A DNA stretch of 64,000 nucleotides from [Leptolyngbya] sp. JSC-1 (GCA_000733415.1 KL662191.1:262415-326414); one strand, 5' to 3'; counted from the stretch's first letter, positions 28,162 to 37,172 are shown. Numbers and translations are program-made. Notes: generated from the letters alone by a model not told the origin.

Positions 28162-29187
28162 ATGTCTCGCTCCAGAGCGCTCCAATACTACGTTTTGTCC
28201 CGGCTGCTGCTAGCTCCGCTGATGATTTGGACAATCACGACGGTGATTTTTCTGCTGCTACGGGCCACCCCAGGCGACCCAATCGACTCGCTGCTAGGCC
28301 CCCGCGCCCCCGAAAGTGCCAAGGCAGAACTGCGGGCTAGTCTAGGGCTAGATGCGCCGCTCTGGTTGCAGTATCTCCGCTACATGGGCAGTTTGCTGCG
28401 GTTTGATCTGGGCACTTCGCTCGCCAGCCAAGGTCAATCGGTTTGGGAAATCATTCAGCAGCATTTTCCGGCCACAATGGAGCTAGCCATCTTCAGCATG
28501 CTGGTGTCCGTAGTAGTAGGAGTGAGTGTCGGTGCTTTGGCGGCCTCTAAGCCGAATACGCCAATTGATGTGGGAGGACGTTTGTTTGGTATCTTTACCT
28601 ACGCCGTCCCGATGTACTGGTTTGGCATGTTGTTGCAGTTGGTGTTTGCAGTTCAGTTGCGCTGGTTTCCGCTAGGCACTCGATTTCCGCTCAGGATGGC
28701 TGCGCCTCAAGGTCCGACTGGCCTATATGTAGTTGACAGTCTGCTGCACGCCAATTTCGAGCAGTTTTTTACCAGTTTGTACTACTTGGCCCTGCCTAGC
28801 CTCACCCTCGGCCTCCTGCTCAGCGGTATCTTTGAACGCATGGTGCGGGTGAACCTGAAGCAAACTCTAAAAGCAGATTATGTCGAAGCAGCGCGAGCGC
28901 GGGGCATCCCTGAATCCCGTATTGTGGTTGCCCATGCCCTCAAAAACGCCTTAATTCCGGTAATTACTGTGCTCGGGTTAACCTTTGCCTCACTGTTGGG
29001 CGGTGCAATTCTCACAGAAGTGACATTCTCCTGGCCGGGTCTAGCGAATCGACTCTACAGCGCCATTTCTCTGCGCGACTACCCGGTAGTACAGGGCATT
29101 ATGGTGTTTTTCTCAGTGATTGTGGCCTTGGCTAGTATTTTGATTGATATTCTCAACGCCTATATCGATCCACGGATTCGGTACTGA
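28162..29187 (+). CDS. ABC transporter permease, dipeptide/oligopeptide/nickel (DppB) type
   Basis: About 341 residues with six membrane segments. The N-terminal sequence (TTVIFLLLRATPGDP) and the EAA loop (YVEAARARGIPESRIV, then HALKNALIPVITVLG) are typical of DppB/OppB. It would form half of the membrane channel of a peptide or nickel importer. ATG 28162 is used; the ORF is open 19 codons upstream. No partner permease, ATPase or binding protein is adjacent, so the rest of the transporter must be encoded elsewhere, which is common in cyanobacteria. Confidence 0.9.
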   Translation: MSRSRALQYYVLSRLLLAPLMIWTITTVIFLLLRATPGDPIDSLLGPRAPESAKAELRASLGLDAPLWLQYLRYMGSLLRFDLGTSLASQGQSVWEIIQQHFPATMELAIFSMLVSVVVGVSVGALAASKPNTPIDVGGRLFGIFTYAVPMYWFGMLLQLVFAVQLRWFPLGTRFPLRMAAPQGPTGLYVVDSLLHANFEQFFTSLYYLALPSLTLGLLLSGIFERMVRVNLKQTLKADYVEAARARGIPESRIVVAHALKNALIPVITVLGLTFASLLGGAILTEVTFSWPGLANRLYSAISLRDYPVVQGIMVFFSVIVALASILIDILNAYIDPRIRY

Positions 29188-29199
29188 GAAAGGATTTGG

Positions 29200-29226
29200 G
29201 AAGTTTTGAGTTTTGAGTTTTGAGTT
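29200..29226. repeat. Heptamer-type short tandem repeat, locus 2
   Basis: Three perfect AGTTTTG units in tandem, 13 bases after the permease stop codon. Same heptamer as at 13075-13102 and 54760-54786. Confidence 0.6.
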
Positions 29227-29238
29227 AATGCCCCTGCA

Positions 29239-29706
29239 TCAATCTGGAGCAATGGCGGAATCGGCTGGCTGGCTGGTATCGGGTGAAGGCTTGGTTTTTT
29301 CCTCAGCTTCAGGTTTTTGAGTTTCCGGAGTCAGCCACACAACCTGCCGCTGCTTGGGGTTGAAGCGAATATTTTGCTCCTGCATGACGGTCACTGCCTG
29401 CTGCGGGTCAAAATGCCGATCAAAGTCTTCCTGCAGACCTGCGACCTTTGTGCTGGCTTCCTTGACTTCGGCTTCTAGTCTGACCAAATCGGCCTGTTGC
29501 TGAGTGTTGTAGGGAATCAGCCGAGCTAGGGTAATGATCGCGGTTGTGGCAAGCAGCAGATTTACTCCTAGTTTTACCGTAGTTTCAACCGCCAAGGTAT
29601 GGTGGGGCGAACGCTGAGGCAGCCGACGGGGCTGTCTGCGAACTCGATGCCGACGAGAGGGATTTGGCGAGGGAAATGGATCATGTTGAGGTTGCAATGC
29701 GTTCAT
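29239..29706 (-). CDS. Single-span membrane protein with coiled coil, unknown function
   Basis: About 155 residues: a basic Arg/Pro-rich N-tail (about 1-38), one membrane segment (about 45-65), a coiled coil (about 68-95) and an acidic Pro/Lys/Glu-rich C-tail. This layout recalls FtsB/DivIC-like septum proteins, but I see no diagnostic motif, so I leave it unnamed. ATG 29706 is chosen over a TTG at 29715. It is convergent with the permease gene. Confidence 0.65.
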   Translation of the reverse strand: MNALQPQHDPFPSPNPSRRHRVRRQPRRLPQRSPHHTLAVETTVKLGVNLLLATTAIITLARLIPYNTQQQADLVRLEAEVKEASTKVAGLQEDFDRHFDPQQAVTVMQEQNIRFNPKQRQVVWLTPETQKPEAEEKTKPSPDTSQPADSAIAPD

Positions 29707-29715
29707 AGTCGTCAA

Positions 29716-30320
29716 ACCCTGCTCTCAAGAGGGGCAATTTTGCAAAGAAATAAATCGCAAGCGCCAAAGGATGCACCGTTAGCCCGTTGGTTCTAGGCTT
29801 CAGGAACTGCTTGCAAACAAGAGGTTAACGCAAAATTTTTAATTTGCAAGCTTATTTTTTGAGCTGCACGCCTATTTTATTCGCTCAAGAAATTTCTAGC
29901 TCAGTACTAACACAGTTCTGAGACTTTGTTTCAACTTGAGAAAGTATTTTTGCACAACTGACTTACTTTTGGCAGTCCTGTGAGTCAGTCATCAAAAGAC
30001 AGTTCAGACGCTACAGGCGGGCTAGAGCAAGCCTATACCAGTGGTAACCATGAAAACTAGAAGCCAAAATTTTCTTGACTCCTGACTGAACTTTACAATT
30101 TCTTTATGCTGCTTTAAATAGAACAGAGAGTACAAATCGCTGCATCGACCTAAAGTGCTCGATTTGAACACTAGGCGCGATCCAGAGACTGACTCCCCGT
30201 TTTGAATTGGCAAAATATCCCGCTGGCTGTTCGTTGCTGCCTCTAAAGCTTGCTTTGCAATCTAGAGCGCATTTCGTCAAACCAGCGGTAGCGATCCCTT
30301 TGCTGATAGCTCTGATAGCT
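29716..30320. other. Intergenic stretch, no gene seen
   Basis: About 600 AT-rich bases between a divergent hypothetical gene and the 3' end of psaM. A 63-codon minus ORF at 30022-30213 shows no family resemblance. Nothing else is supported; no clear psaM terminator is visible. Confidence 0.4.
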
Positions 30321-30416
30321 CTATTTATACAGCTCGGTGGAGAGCCGGAACGCCAACACAGCCGGGATCAGGGCAATGACTAGCGCAACATAGACTTGAG
30401 TATCTGATATAGACAT
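30321..30416 (-). CDS. psaM: Photosystem I subunit XII, PsaM
   Basis: A 31-residue protein beginning MSISDTQVYVALVIA and ending AFRLSTELYK, one membrane helix. Both ends match PsaM from cyanobacteria and plastids, as I recall them (start ALSDTQ, end FRLSTELYK). PsaM binds at the trimer interface side of photosystem I and carries carotenoid/chlorophyll contacts. AGGAG lies 12 bases before the ATG. The gene stands alone, divergent from phoU. Three TGTAAC elements upstream may be regulatory. Confidence 0.93.
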   Translation of the reverse strand: MSISDTQVYVALVIALIPAVLAFRLSTELYK

Positions 30417-30534
30417 GATTTAGAAAACTCCTAAGGTCATGTGATATATGGCAAGCGACCATGCCCACTTCTGGATGAAGTAAGCATGGGCTAACGTCAT
30501 TAAATGTCAGATAAATCTGGGCATTGTGGAACCC

Positions 30535-30552
30535 TTTGTCACATGATGTAAC
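30535..30552 (-). promoter_or_regulatory. HLR1-like direct repeat upstream of psaM
   Basis: Read on the psaM strand: GTTACATC-AT-GTGACAAA, two near-hexamer repeats ten bases apart, 119-136 bases before the start codon. The known RpaB site HLR1 is a pair of (G/T)TTACA(T/A)(T/A) spaced by two bases; this copy differs at two positions. RpaB controls many photosystem I genes. Match is by eye and partial. Confidence 0.35.
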
Positions 30553-30618
30553 AAAGAACGGACGTTCTAGAGCATGGTTTGATCGCCGTTGTTGCTTTCT
30601 AGATCTTTCTAGATTCTG

Positions 30619-30635
30619 TGTAACTGGGATGTAAC
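30619..30635 (-). promoter_or_regulatory. Pair of GTTACA hexamers upstream of psaM
   Basis: On the psaM strand two exact GTTACA hexamers start 11 bases apart, one base longer than the usual HLR1 spacing. With the 30535-30552 site this makes three GTTACA elements within 90 bases. Confidence 0.25.
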
Positions 30636-30832
30636 TGCCTATTGCAACGCTGTAGACATCGAAAACTAGAATCAAGGGTTATCCTGGGAAAACGGAGATT
30701 TCAGCAATATGGTGTTGATCCTGGATGTGCAGCCTCATGATTTAACACCTTTGCTGGAGTCAGGTTCAAAGTCTGATCCGGCTTTAGGCTTCTCGATTTT
30801 TGTTCTTCATCCTCAGTAGGGAGAGCCACTCG

Positions 30833-31486
30833 TTGGAAGATAAACGACCTACCCGGCTTCAGTTTGAACGGCAGCTCAGGCGTGTCCAGCGCGATGTGCT
30901 GCGCATGGGTGCTTTGGTGGAACATTCTTGCTGGTTGGCACGGAAGGCTCTTTGCGAGCGTGATTTGGAAGCTGCTTATCAAATTTCAGTGCAGGACAAG
31001 CAAATTGACCAGCTTTACCGCCAGATTGAGGTCGATTGTGTCAATCTAATGGCGTTGCAAGCTCCTGTCACGCAGGACCTGCGCCTGTTGAGCGCCTTGA
31101 TGCAGCTGATTCGCGATTTAGAACGAATTGGCGACTACGCCGAAGACATCGGAGAAATTGCCGTCAAGCTGTTTCCCTACCCAGTGCAGCCCTGTATGGA
31201 ACGGGTGCAAATCATGCTGGATCGCTGTCGGGCGATGCTGGCCATGGGGTTAGCGGCCCTTTCCGATCTGGATGCCGAATCGGGACTGGACATCAAGCTC
31301 AAGGACGATGCGGTTGATTCAGATTACGAGTCACTCTACAACTTGCTGGTTCACCACACGGATATCACCGACACGATTGAACCTACCGTGCTGCTGGTTT
31401 TGGCCATTCGCTATCTAGAACGCATGGCTGATCATGCCACCAATATCGGTAAGCGAGTCGCCTACATTGTGACCGGGAAACGGTGA
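30833..31486 (+). CDS. phoU: Phosphate-signalling protein PhoU
   Basis: About 217 residues forming the two three-helix PhoU repeats, with family motifs RRVQRDVLRMGALVE, IDQLYRQIEVDC and ERMADHATNIGKRVAYI. PhoU links the Pst phosphate transporter to the PhoR/PhoB (SphS/SphR) two-component system as a negative regulator. I pick TTG 30833 as start because AGGGAGAG lies about seven bases upstream; there is no ATG near the expected start. The gene is divergent from psaM. No pst genes are nearby. Confidence 0.88.
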   Translation: MEDKRPTRLQFERQLRRVQRDVLRMGALVEHSCWLARKALCERDLEAAYQISVQDKQIDQLYRQIEVDCVNLMALQAPVTQDLRLLSALMQLIRDLERIGDYAEDIGEIAVKLFPYPVQPCMERVQIMLDRCRAMLAMGLAALSDLDAESGLDIKLKDDAVDSDYESLYNLLVHHTDITDTIEPTVLLVLAIRYLERMADHATNIGKRVAYIVTGKR

Positions 31487-32101
31487 AGCATAGCTGAGGA
31501 TTTTGTCAAAGCAATATCACTCAACAGAAAAATTTCTCAGATGGACATGTTTTGCGTGAAAAGTGTTAATAAAATGAGTAAAGTGCAAAAATAGACGAAA
31601 TTTTGGCACTCACTTCAGACCTCGTTCACTCGACTCGGTGTTCGTTAGCCTGATTTCTTGGCTGTATCAGCATTCTGTAGGGCCGATAATTCGGCAACTG
31701 TCGGTTGGCGCAACCTGCGACAGAGGATTGCAGAGGCGGGTACAGATTTCTGGAGGGATAGTCTGAAAGCGCATCCCCTTTGCCATGCAGACTAAGGAAG
31801 CAGAGATAAGCCTGAACCGTTCACACTCGGAACATTCATGCCTGAACCGTTGCAGCAGCTAAAAAGACATCTCGGTTGACGAGTGAAGTTAGCTGACACG
31901 CTCTGTTCACCTTAAGGGCAAAACGTAAAGGAGAGTGCTGGAGAACCGCAGCCTAGGCGATTTGTGTAGACTGTGGCGGCTACTGCACCCATCTCTAGGG
32001 CGGATTATGATTGGGTGTCCAGAATCGAGAATCATTTCGGCTGGCTTAGCGTATAACGATCAGGGTCGGATGGAGCTTAAATCATAAGGACCAATCGCTA
32101 C
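31487..32101. other. Long leader region with local stem-loops
   Basis: About 615 bases between phoU and the exoribonuclease gene, without an ORF. It holds a stem-loop at 31698-31723 (CTGTCG and GTTG arms) and another near 31757-31780 (GGGAT/ATCCC), plus GCCTGAACCGTT twice near 31810 and 31840. It may contain a long 5' leader or an untranslated RNA. No known RNA family is recognised. Confidence 0.3.
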
Positions 32102-34510
32102 ATGGAATTTTCGATTGCAGAACTACTAGCCAATTTCACAGACGACAAGTTAGTTGCTCCTAAGGCTCTGGAGAAGAAACTCAACTGCAAAGATGAGACC
32201 AGCCAACGCTTGTTGCAGATTGTTTTAGATGCACTGGAAAAAGCCAATATTCTGGTGCGGGAGCGGGGCAAATACCGCCGCATCTTTGAAGACGATGTGG
32301 TGGAAGGCAAGCTGCGCTGCTCGAGCAAAGGGTTTTGTTTTGCGATCCAGGATGTGGAAGGTTCAGAAGATATCTACATCCGCGAGAGCCATTTGAATAC
32401 AGCCTGGAACGGGGATCGGGTGCTGGTGAAAGTCACCAAAGAAGGCACGCGGCGACGCAGCCCCGAAGGAGAAGTAAGGCTGATTTTAGACCGGGCAAAT
32501 TCCTCGGTGTTGGCCCGAGTCAAACAGGCAGAAAACGGCTATCGAGCTACCCCCCTGGATGACCGGCTGCTGTTTGAAGTCGAGCTGAAAGAGAACGGTG
32601 TCAACTTAGAAGAAGCGGTAGACCAGCTCGCCCATGTGGAAATTCTGCGTTACCCGCTGGGCAACCATCCACCCCTGGGACGGGTGGCACAGATTCTAGG
32701 CAGCGATGCTGAGGCGGCTTCGGAATACGATATTGTTTGCTGCAAGCATGATCTACCGCGCCAGTTCTCAGAAGCGGTGCTGGAAGAAGCCAAATCTCTA
32801 CCCACAAAGCTACGCAAAGCTGATCTGAAGCAACGGGTTGATCTGCGCCCACTGCCCACCATTACAATCGATGGTCCACTCAATCCCACCGGACCGGCAA
32901 TCGACGATGCCCTGACGCTAGAGGAACTGGGAGCTGATCATTGGCGATTGGGAATTCACATTGCCGATGTGTCCTACTACATTGAGCCGGATTCCAGGCT
33001 GGATATCGAAGCCCGCCGACGGGGCACCTCAATTTACTTGGGCGAAAACGTGCTGCGGATGCTGCCTGAGCGAGTGCATCAATGCTGTTCCTTGGCAGCA
33101 GGTCAAGATCGGCTGGCCGTCTCCGTGCTGCTGACCCTGACCTCGGATGGACAGGTGGTGGAATTTGAAATCCAACCCACGGTGATTCAGGTGGATCATC
33201 GGCTCGATTATCAGCAGGCGCAAGCAATTGTACAGCGGCATGACTCCCCGGAGGATTCTGCCACTCGCCCCGCGGCCTATCCCTTGCCGACCCTAGACGA
33301 ACTGCGCGAGTTCGAGCCGGTGTTTGAGATGCTGGACCAGCTCTTCATCCTCAGTCAGGCGATTCGTGCCCAACGGTTGCAGCGGGGTGCCTTTGACCTG
33401 AACCTGCCGGAAAAAATCTTTCCCAATGAAGCCAACCCAGAGCTGAGCAAGTTTCTCTCCACTAAGTTCCAATACGACGATGAAGGTGCGCTGGGCGCAA
33501 TGGTGGTGTCTTCGCTGCTGCCCGCCCGCTCAATTGTCACCGAACTGATGCTGCTGGCCAACCAAATTGTTGCCTCTCACCTGTTGGCGCTCCAGGTACC
33601 GGCAATCTACCGAGTGCACCGAGCACCGGACCCCAGCGATGTGCAGGAATTGCTGAAGCTGGTGAGCAACATGGGCATCGACGCCCACCTGGAACAAGAA
33701 GATGTGGTGCATCCCCGCGACTATCAGCGCTTGGTGGAACAGTTTGCTGAGTCTAAAACCGAAAAGGTGCTGACCTATCTGCTGCTGTCTACCTTTAAAC
33801 CCGCTGTCTACAGCACAACCCCCGGTCAACATTTTGGACTGGCGCTGGATGATGGCTATACCCACTTCACGTCGCCACTGAGACGCTATCCGGATCTGCT
33901 GGTGCATCGCGTTCTACATGCGGTGTTTGAGCATGGCCGCGATCGTCGCAGCACTCGGTCCAAAGAGAAAGTCGATCTGCGCCACAGCTCTTGCCACGGC
34001 CAAATTAACTGGAATGTATTGCCTACTGATATCCAAACTGAACTCGAAGAAGCCTTTGCCGCTGTTGTGGTCCACCTGACTGAGCAAGAGAAGCTGGCCC
34101 AAGAAGCCGAAGCCGACCTGGAGGGCCTGAAGAAAGCCGAATTTATGCAGCAGCATACCGGCAAAATCTTCCACGGTTTGATTACCGGCGTCCAGTCCTA
34201 CGGCTTCTTTGTGGAAATCGAAGAGCTGTTGGTGGAGGGGCTAGTGCATGTCAGTTCCTTAAAAGACGACTGGTACGAGTACCGCTCGCGGCAGCAGAAA
34301 CTCGTAGGCCGCAAAAACCGCAAGCAGTACAAACTGGGCGACCGGGTTGAGGTGCAAGTCAAGAGCGTTGATTACTACCGTCAGCAGATTGATCTGGTGG
34401 CCGTGGGTGGCGGCAGCGAGGCTCCAGACGAAGATGAACCGGAAGAAGTGGTGCTAGAAGACGAGCTAGAGGACGCCAACGAGCCGGAAGAAGTGGAGGC
34501 GTATGATTAG
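32102..34510 (+). CDS. rnr: RNase II/R family 3'-5' exoribonuclease
   Basis: An 802-residue RNB-family protein: N-terminal winged-helix (about 1-65), cold-shock domains (about 70-240), RNB catalytic domain (about 245-590) with the conserved HIADVSYYI and YTHFTSPLRRYPDLLVHR segments, an S1 domain (about 675-760) and a strongly acidic tail. It should degrade RNA from the 3' end. The catalytic Asp cluster is unusual: Asp257 and Asp268-Asp269 are present, but the usual Asp two residues before the pair is Ala and the spacing is three residues longer. The start is ATG 32102. Gene symbol is by family; rnb is used in some cyanobacteria. Confidence 0.88.
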   Translation: MEFSIAELLANFTDDKLVAPKALEKKLNCKDETSQRLLQIVLDALEKANILVRERGKYRRIFEDDVVEGKLRCSSKGFCFAIQDVEGSEDIYIRESHLNTAWNGDRVLVKVTKEGTRRRSPEGEVRLILDRANSSVLARVKQAENGYRATPLDDRLLFEVELKENGVNLEEAVDQLAHVEILRYPLGNHPPLGRVAQILGSDAEAASEYDIVCCKHDLPRQFSEAVLEEAKSLPTKLRKADLKQRVDLRPLPTITIDGPLNPTGPAIDDALTLEELGADHWRLGIHIADVSYYIEPDSRLDIEARRRGTSIYLGENVLRMLPERVHQCCSLAAGQDRLAVSVLLTLTSDGQVVEFEIQPTVIQVDHRLDYQQAQAIVQRHDSPEDSATRPAAYPLPTLDELREFEPVFEMLDQLFILSQAIRAQRLQRGAFDLNLPEKIFPNEANPELSKFLSTKFQYDDEGALGAMVVSSLLPARSIVTELMLLANQIVASHLLALQVPAIYRVHRAPDPSDVQELLKLVSNMGIDAHLEQEDVVHPRDYQRLVEQFAESKTEKVLTYLLLSTFKPAVYSTTPGQHFGLALDDGYTHFTSPLRRYPDLLVHRVLHAVFEHGRDRRSTRSKEKVDLRHSSCHGQINWNVLPTDIQTELEEAFAAVVVHLTEQEKLAQEAEADLEGLKKAEFMQQHTGKIFHGLITGVQSYGFFVEIEELLVEGLVHVSSLKDDWYEYRSRQQKLVGRKNRKQYKLGDRVEVQVKSVDYYRQQIDLVAVGGGSEAPDEDEPEEVVLEDELEDANEPEEVEAYD

Positions 34511-34566
34511 GAGGTAGGGGCAGAAGCCTGCCTTAACTGATTCTGATATCTCCTGCTATCTCATCT

Positions 34567-35214
34567 ATGCCATCCAATTCCCAACTGCCGCTGATCCTGG
34601 GGGTGACGGGAGCCTCCGGCCTGATCTATGCGGTGCGTGCCCTCAAATTTCTGCTAGAAGCCGAGTACCCGATTGAACTGGTCGCCTCCAAATCGACCTA
34701 CATGGTTTGGCAAGCCGAGGCAAACCTGCGGATGCCGGTCGAAGCAATGCAGCAAGAGCAATTTTGGCGACAGCAGACCCAGGTTCCAATTAGCGGTAAA
34801 TTGCGCTGCCATCCTTGGGGCGATGTGGGTGCAAACATTGCCAGCGGCTCGTTTCGCACGTTGGGCATGGTGATTCTACCGTGCAGCATGAGTACGGTCG
34901 GCAAACTGGCGGCGGGCCTTAGTTCGGACCTGCTAGAGCGAGCGGCTGACGTGCAGCTAAAAGAAGGACGTAAACTGGTAATAGTTCCTCGTGAAACGCC
35001 GTTTAGCCTGATCCATTTACGCAACTTGACCACGCTAGCCGAAGCTGGTGCTCGGATTGTACCCGCGATTCCGGCCTGGTACCATAACCCGCAAACGGTT
35101 ACAGACTTGGTGGACTTCGTCGTAGCCCGTGCCCTAGACCAGTTGGATATTGCCTGCGTGCCGCTAAAGCGTTGGGAAGGACATCTAGAGTCAGTAGAGT
35201 CAGATCAGGAGTAA
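34567..35214 (+). CDS. ubiX: UbiX-type flavin prenyltransferase
   Basis: A 215-residue flavoprotein of the UbiX/Pad1 family, which joins dimethylallyl phosphate to FMN to make prenyl-FMN for UbiD decarboxylases; in cyanobacteria it serves plastoquinone synthesis. Motifs: LGVTGASGLIYAVR, PCSMSTVGKLAAG, LVIVPRETPFSLIHL and PAIPAWYHNP. The start is ATG 34567, 56 bases after the exoribonuclease gene; both are probably cotranscribed with the LapA-like gene that follows. Confidence 0.93.
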   Translation: MPSNSQLPLILGVTGASGLIYAVRALKFLLEAEYPIELVASKSTYMVWQAEANLRMPVEAMQQEQFWRQQTQVPISGKLRCHPWGDVGANIASGSFRTLGMVILPCSMSTVGKLAAGLSSDLLERAADVQLKEGRKLVIVPRETPFSLIHLRNLTTLAEAGARIVPAIPAWYHNPQTVTDLVDFVVARALDQLDIACVPLKRWEGHLESVESDQE

Positions 35215-35301
35215 ACAAGCATGGTACACAACGGCAGGCAGCACGCACCCGACTGAGTCCTCCGCACTCGGTTCTCAGCAGTTTCCAGGGAGAACGGACC
35301 C

Positions 35302-36111
35302 ATGATACGAGTTGCACTACTACTGTTGATTGTGGCTGCACTAGTAATTTTTGCAGCGCAAAACCTGACGCCCATGCCGTTAGTGATTTTGGGCTTTAGA
35401 ATTACCCTGCCGTTAGCTGCTTGGGTGCTGGGAGCCATGGCAGCTGGTGCCGTGACAAACCTGCTGTTATTCGGATTTTCCAGCCTCTCACGCAGCGCAT
35501 CTCGACAAACTCAGCCAAGGGCAACTCGCTCCCCCTGGAGTTCAGCTTCTTCCCGCAATGCTGGTCCAACCTCCCGATCCAGAACTGCGGGCTTCAGTGG
35601 CGGCAGCCGGCCCAGTGGCGATGATTGGGAAACCAACGCCAGAGATGAGTGGGATGAATGGGCACAGGAACCACCTCCACCCCGCTCCACCGCTAGTTCA
35701 GCTCCTAGAACCGAAATTCGCGATACAACCGATGAAGATTGGGCCAAGTGGGAAGGCTATGAGCAACGCCCACCCCGCGATGCCGTGCGCCAGTCGCCGC
35801 ATCAGCCGGTTGATCCCTCCATGCCACCCCGTCGCACCGACTTTGAAGCTCCACAAGCTCCCAAAACCCAGCAGCAAACGGGTTCGGTCTATTCCTACAG
35901 CTACCGAGAACCGCAGGACACCCCTCCGCGTAAACCCAGCGAAACCCGCAAGAACGAGATCTACGATGCCGAATACCGGGTGATCATTCCGCCCTATAAT
36001 CCGACCACGCCAGCCCCAGCGCCGCCACCCCCACCGCCACCTGCTGCCACAGACGATGACGACGATGACTGGGGCCTAGACGATGACCTGAGTGAAAAGC
36101 CCAAGCCGTAA
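35302..36111 (+). CDS. LapA-domain (DUF1049) membrane protein with long disordered tail
   Basis: A 269-residue protein. The first 60 residues contain two membrane segments in the LapA/DUF1049 pattern (LVIFAAQNLTPMPLVILGF). The remaining 200 residues are Pro-, Ser-, Arg- and Asp-rich and probably disordered, ending in poly-Pro and poly-Asp runs. Function is unknown. The start is ATG 35302. The 3' end overlaps the next gene by 20 bases if that gene starts at 36092. Confidence 0.8.
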   Translation: MIRVALLLLIVAALVIFAAQNLTPMPLVILGFRITLPLAAWVLGAMAAGAVTNLLLFGFSSLSRSASRQTQPRATRSPWSSASSRNAGPTSRSRTAGFSGGSRPSGDDWETNARDEWDEWAQEPPPPRSTASSAPRTEIRDTTDEDWAKWEGYEQRPPRDAVRQSPHQPVDPSMPPRRTDFEAPQAPKTQQQTGSVYSYSYREPQDTPPRKPSETRKNEIYDAEYRVIIPPYNPTTPAPAPPPPPPPAATDDDDDDWGLDDDLSEKPKP

Positions 36112-36580
36112 AATTCAGCAAAACTTAGTCCAGCTTCAAGAAAACAAACTCGTGGAAACAAGCTTTTGGATTTGGTTGATTGTTCTGATTGCAGTTGCAG
36201 GGATTGGTTTAGGCTCAATGCTGTCAGCCTACTGGGGCAAGGACAGTGTGGCCGTTGTGTTTCCTGAACCAATTGCGGCTGACGCAATGCCCCTACCCAC
36301 CCTCATCCCAGAGGCGGCCACTGCCTTCCAACAAGGCTGCGAAGTCTATCGATCTGGACAGTATCGACGGGCGATTACCTGCTTTAACCAAGCCCTGCAA
36401 CTCGATCCCCAGTTGGCTGAAGCTTACTACAATCGCGGACGCGCCAGCGCCAATCTGCGCCGGGTTACAGACGCGGTTGCCGATCTGGTTAAAGCCAGCG
36501 AACTTTACCTAGAACAAGGCAATACCGCTCCAATCGCTCAGCTTAAACAGGACTTAGAACGGCTGAAGTCGCAGAAATAA
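36092..36580 (+). CDS. Membrane-anchored TPR protein
   Basis: About 162 residues: one membrane segment (about 25-48) then two or three TPR motifs (about 73-140; EAYYNRGRASANLRR is typical) exposed outside it. The start is uncertain: GTG 36092 overlaps the previous gene, while GTG 36152 gives a shorter protein beginning just before the membrane segment. TPRs mediate protein contacts; the partner is unknown. Probably the last gene of the rnr-ubiX-lapA-like unit. Confidence 0.7.
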   Translation: MKSPSRKIQQNLVQLQENKLVETSFWIWLIVLIAVAGIGLGSMLSAYWGKDSVAVVFPEPIAADAMPLPTLIPEAATAFQQGCEVYRSGQYRRAITCFNQALQLDPQLAEAYYNRGRASANLRRVTDAVADLVKASELYLEQGNTAPIAQLKQDLERLKSQK

Positions 36581-36605
36581 AGGGAATTAACTCAAAGCTC
36601 TGAGG

Positions 36606-36854
36606 TTAGGTTTCTGGGGGAAGGGGAATCTGTTCCAGGAAAATCCTGCCTTCTTCTTTTTGGCTTTTGCGAGCTTGCTCAATAATCTGATTAAACTTTG
36701 GATTCACACTCAAGCTAGGAGTTTCTATATCGATATCTTCAATAGGGAATAAGGTAGCAACAGGTTGCCCATTACAGGTTAGAACAAGAGGCTGTTCGCT
36801 TTTACCGTAATTTTCCAGGAGAGAAGCAAGTTCACTGATTTCTACTGTTTTCAT
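36606..36854 (-). CDS. Phd/YefM-type antitoxin
   Basis: An 82-residue protein. Residues 1-40 fit the Phd/YefM DNA-binding fold (ISELASLLENYGKSEQPLVLTCNGQPVATLFP split here: ISELASLLENYGKSEQP and VLTCNGQPVATLFP); the Glu/Lys-rich tail would bind and block a toxin. The start ATG 36854 overlaps by four bases the stop codon of a RelE-like reading frame that is decayed. An antitoxin left without a working toxin is the likely state. It is convergent with the TPR gene. Confidence 0.75.
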   Translation of the reverse strand: MKTVEISELASLLENYGKSEQPLVLTCNGQPVATLFPIEDIDIETPSLSVNPKFNQIIEQARKSQKEEGRIFLEQIPLPPET

Positions 36855-37029
36855 AGTTCAACTATTTCCCCACCGATACGAACTTGGTTGCCTTCCTTAA
36901 TCCCAATAGCGCGAATGTCTACTACAGACTCTTGCTCATCCACATCGCAGTACACTCGCAGATTACCTATTCGTAATTTCCAAATCGCAAGTGGGTTTGG
37001 ACACAAGGTTTTGATTCAGAGTTTCAAGC
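36851..37029 (-). pseudogene. Decayed RelE/ParE-type toxin
   Basis: On the minus strand the frame ending at TGA 36851-36853 reads LRIGNLRVYCDVDEQ, VVDIRAIGIKEGN and RIGGEIVEL, which matches the C-terminal half of RelE-like toxins found before Phd-type antitoxins in cyanobacteria. An in-frame stop lies at 37016-37018; the other frame just upstream (LETLNQN) fits the family segment that should precede it, so there is one frameshift. The N-terminal half of the toxin is not found. The stop overlaps the antitoxin ATG. Confidence 0.65.
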
Positions 37030-37172
37030 CAACTACCGCTGCTGAACAACAACGTTAAATTAAATTACAGATTCAGTTTGCTACAACCCATTGGAAGTGA
37101 CTACAAATCACTACACTGATATTTAAGTTTTGCTAGCATCTCTTCGCTAACCCTATTGGTAATCGCTCCTTT

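Noticed and set aside
31487..32101. Possible tmRNA, RNase P or rpmG-rpsR genes before the exoribonuclease
   Set aside because: Marker sequences of these RNAs and ribosomal protein reading frames are not present.
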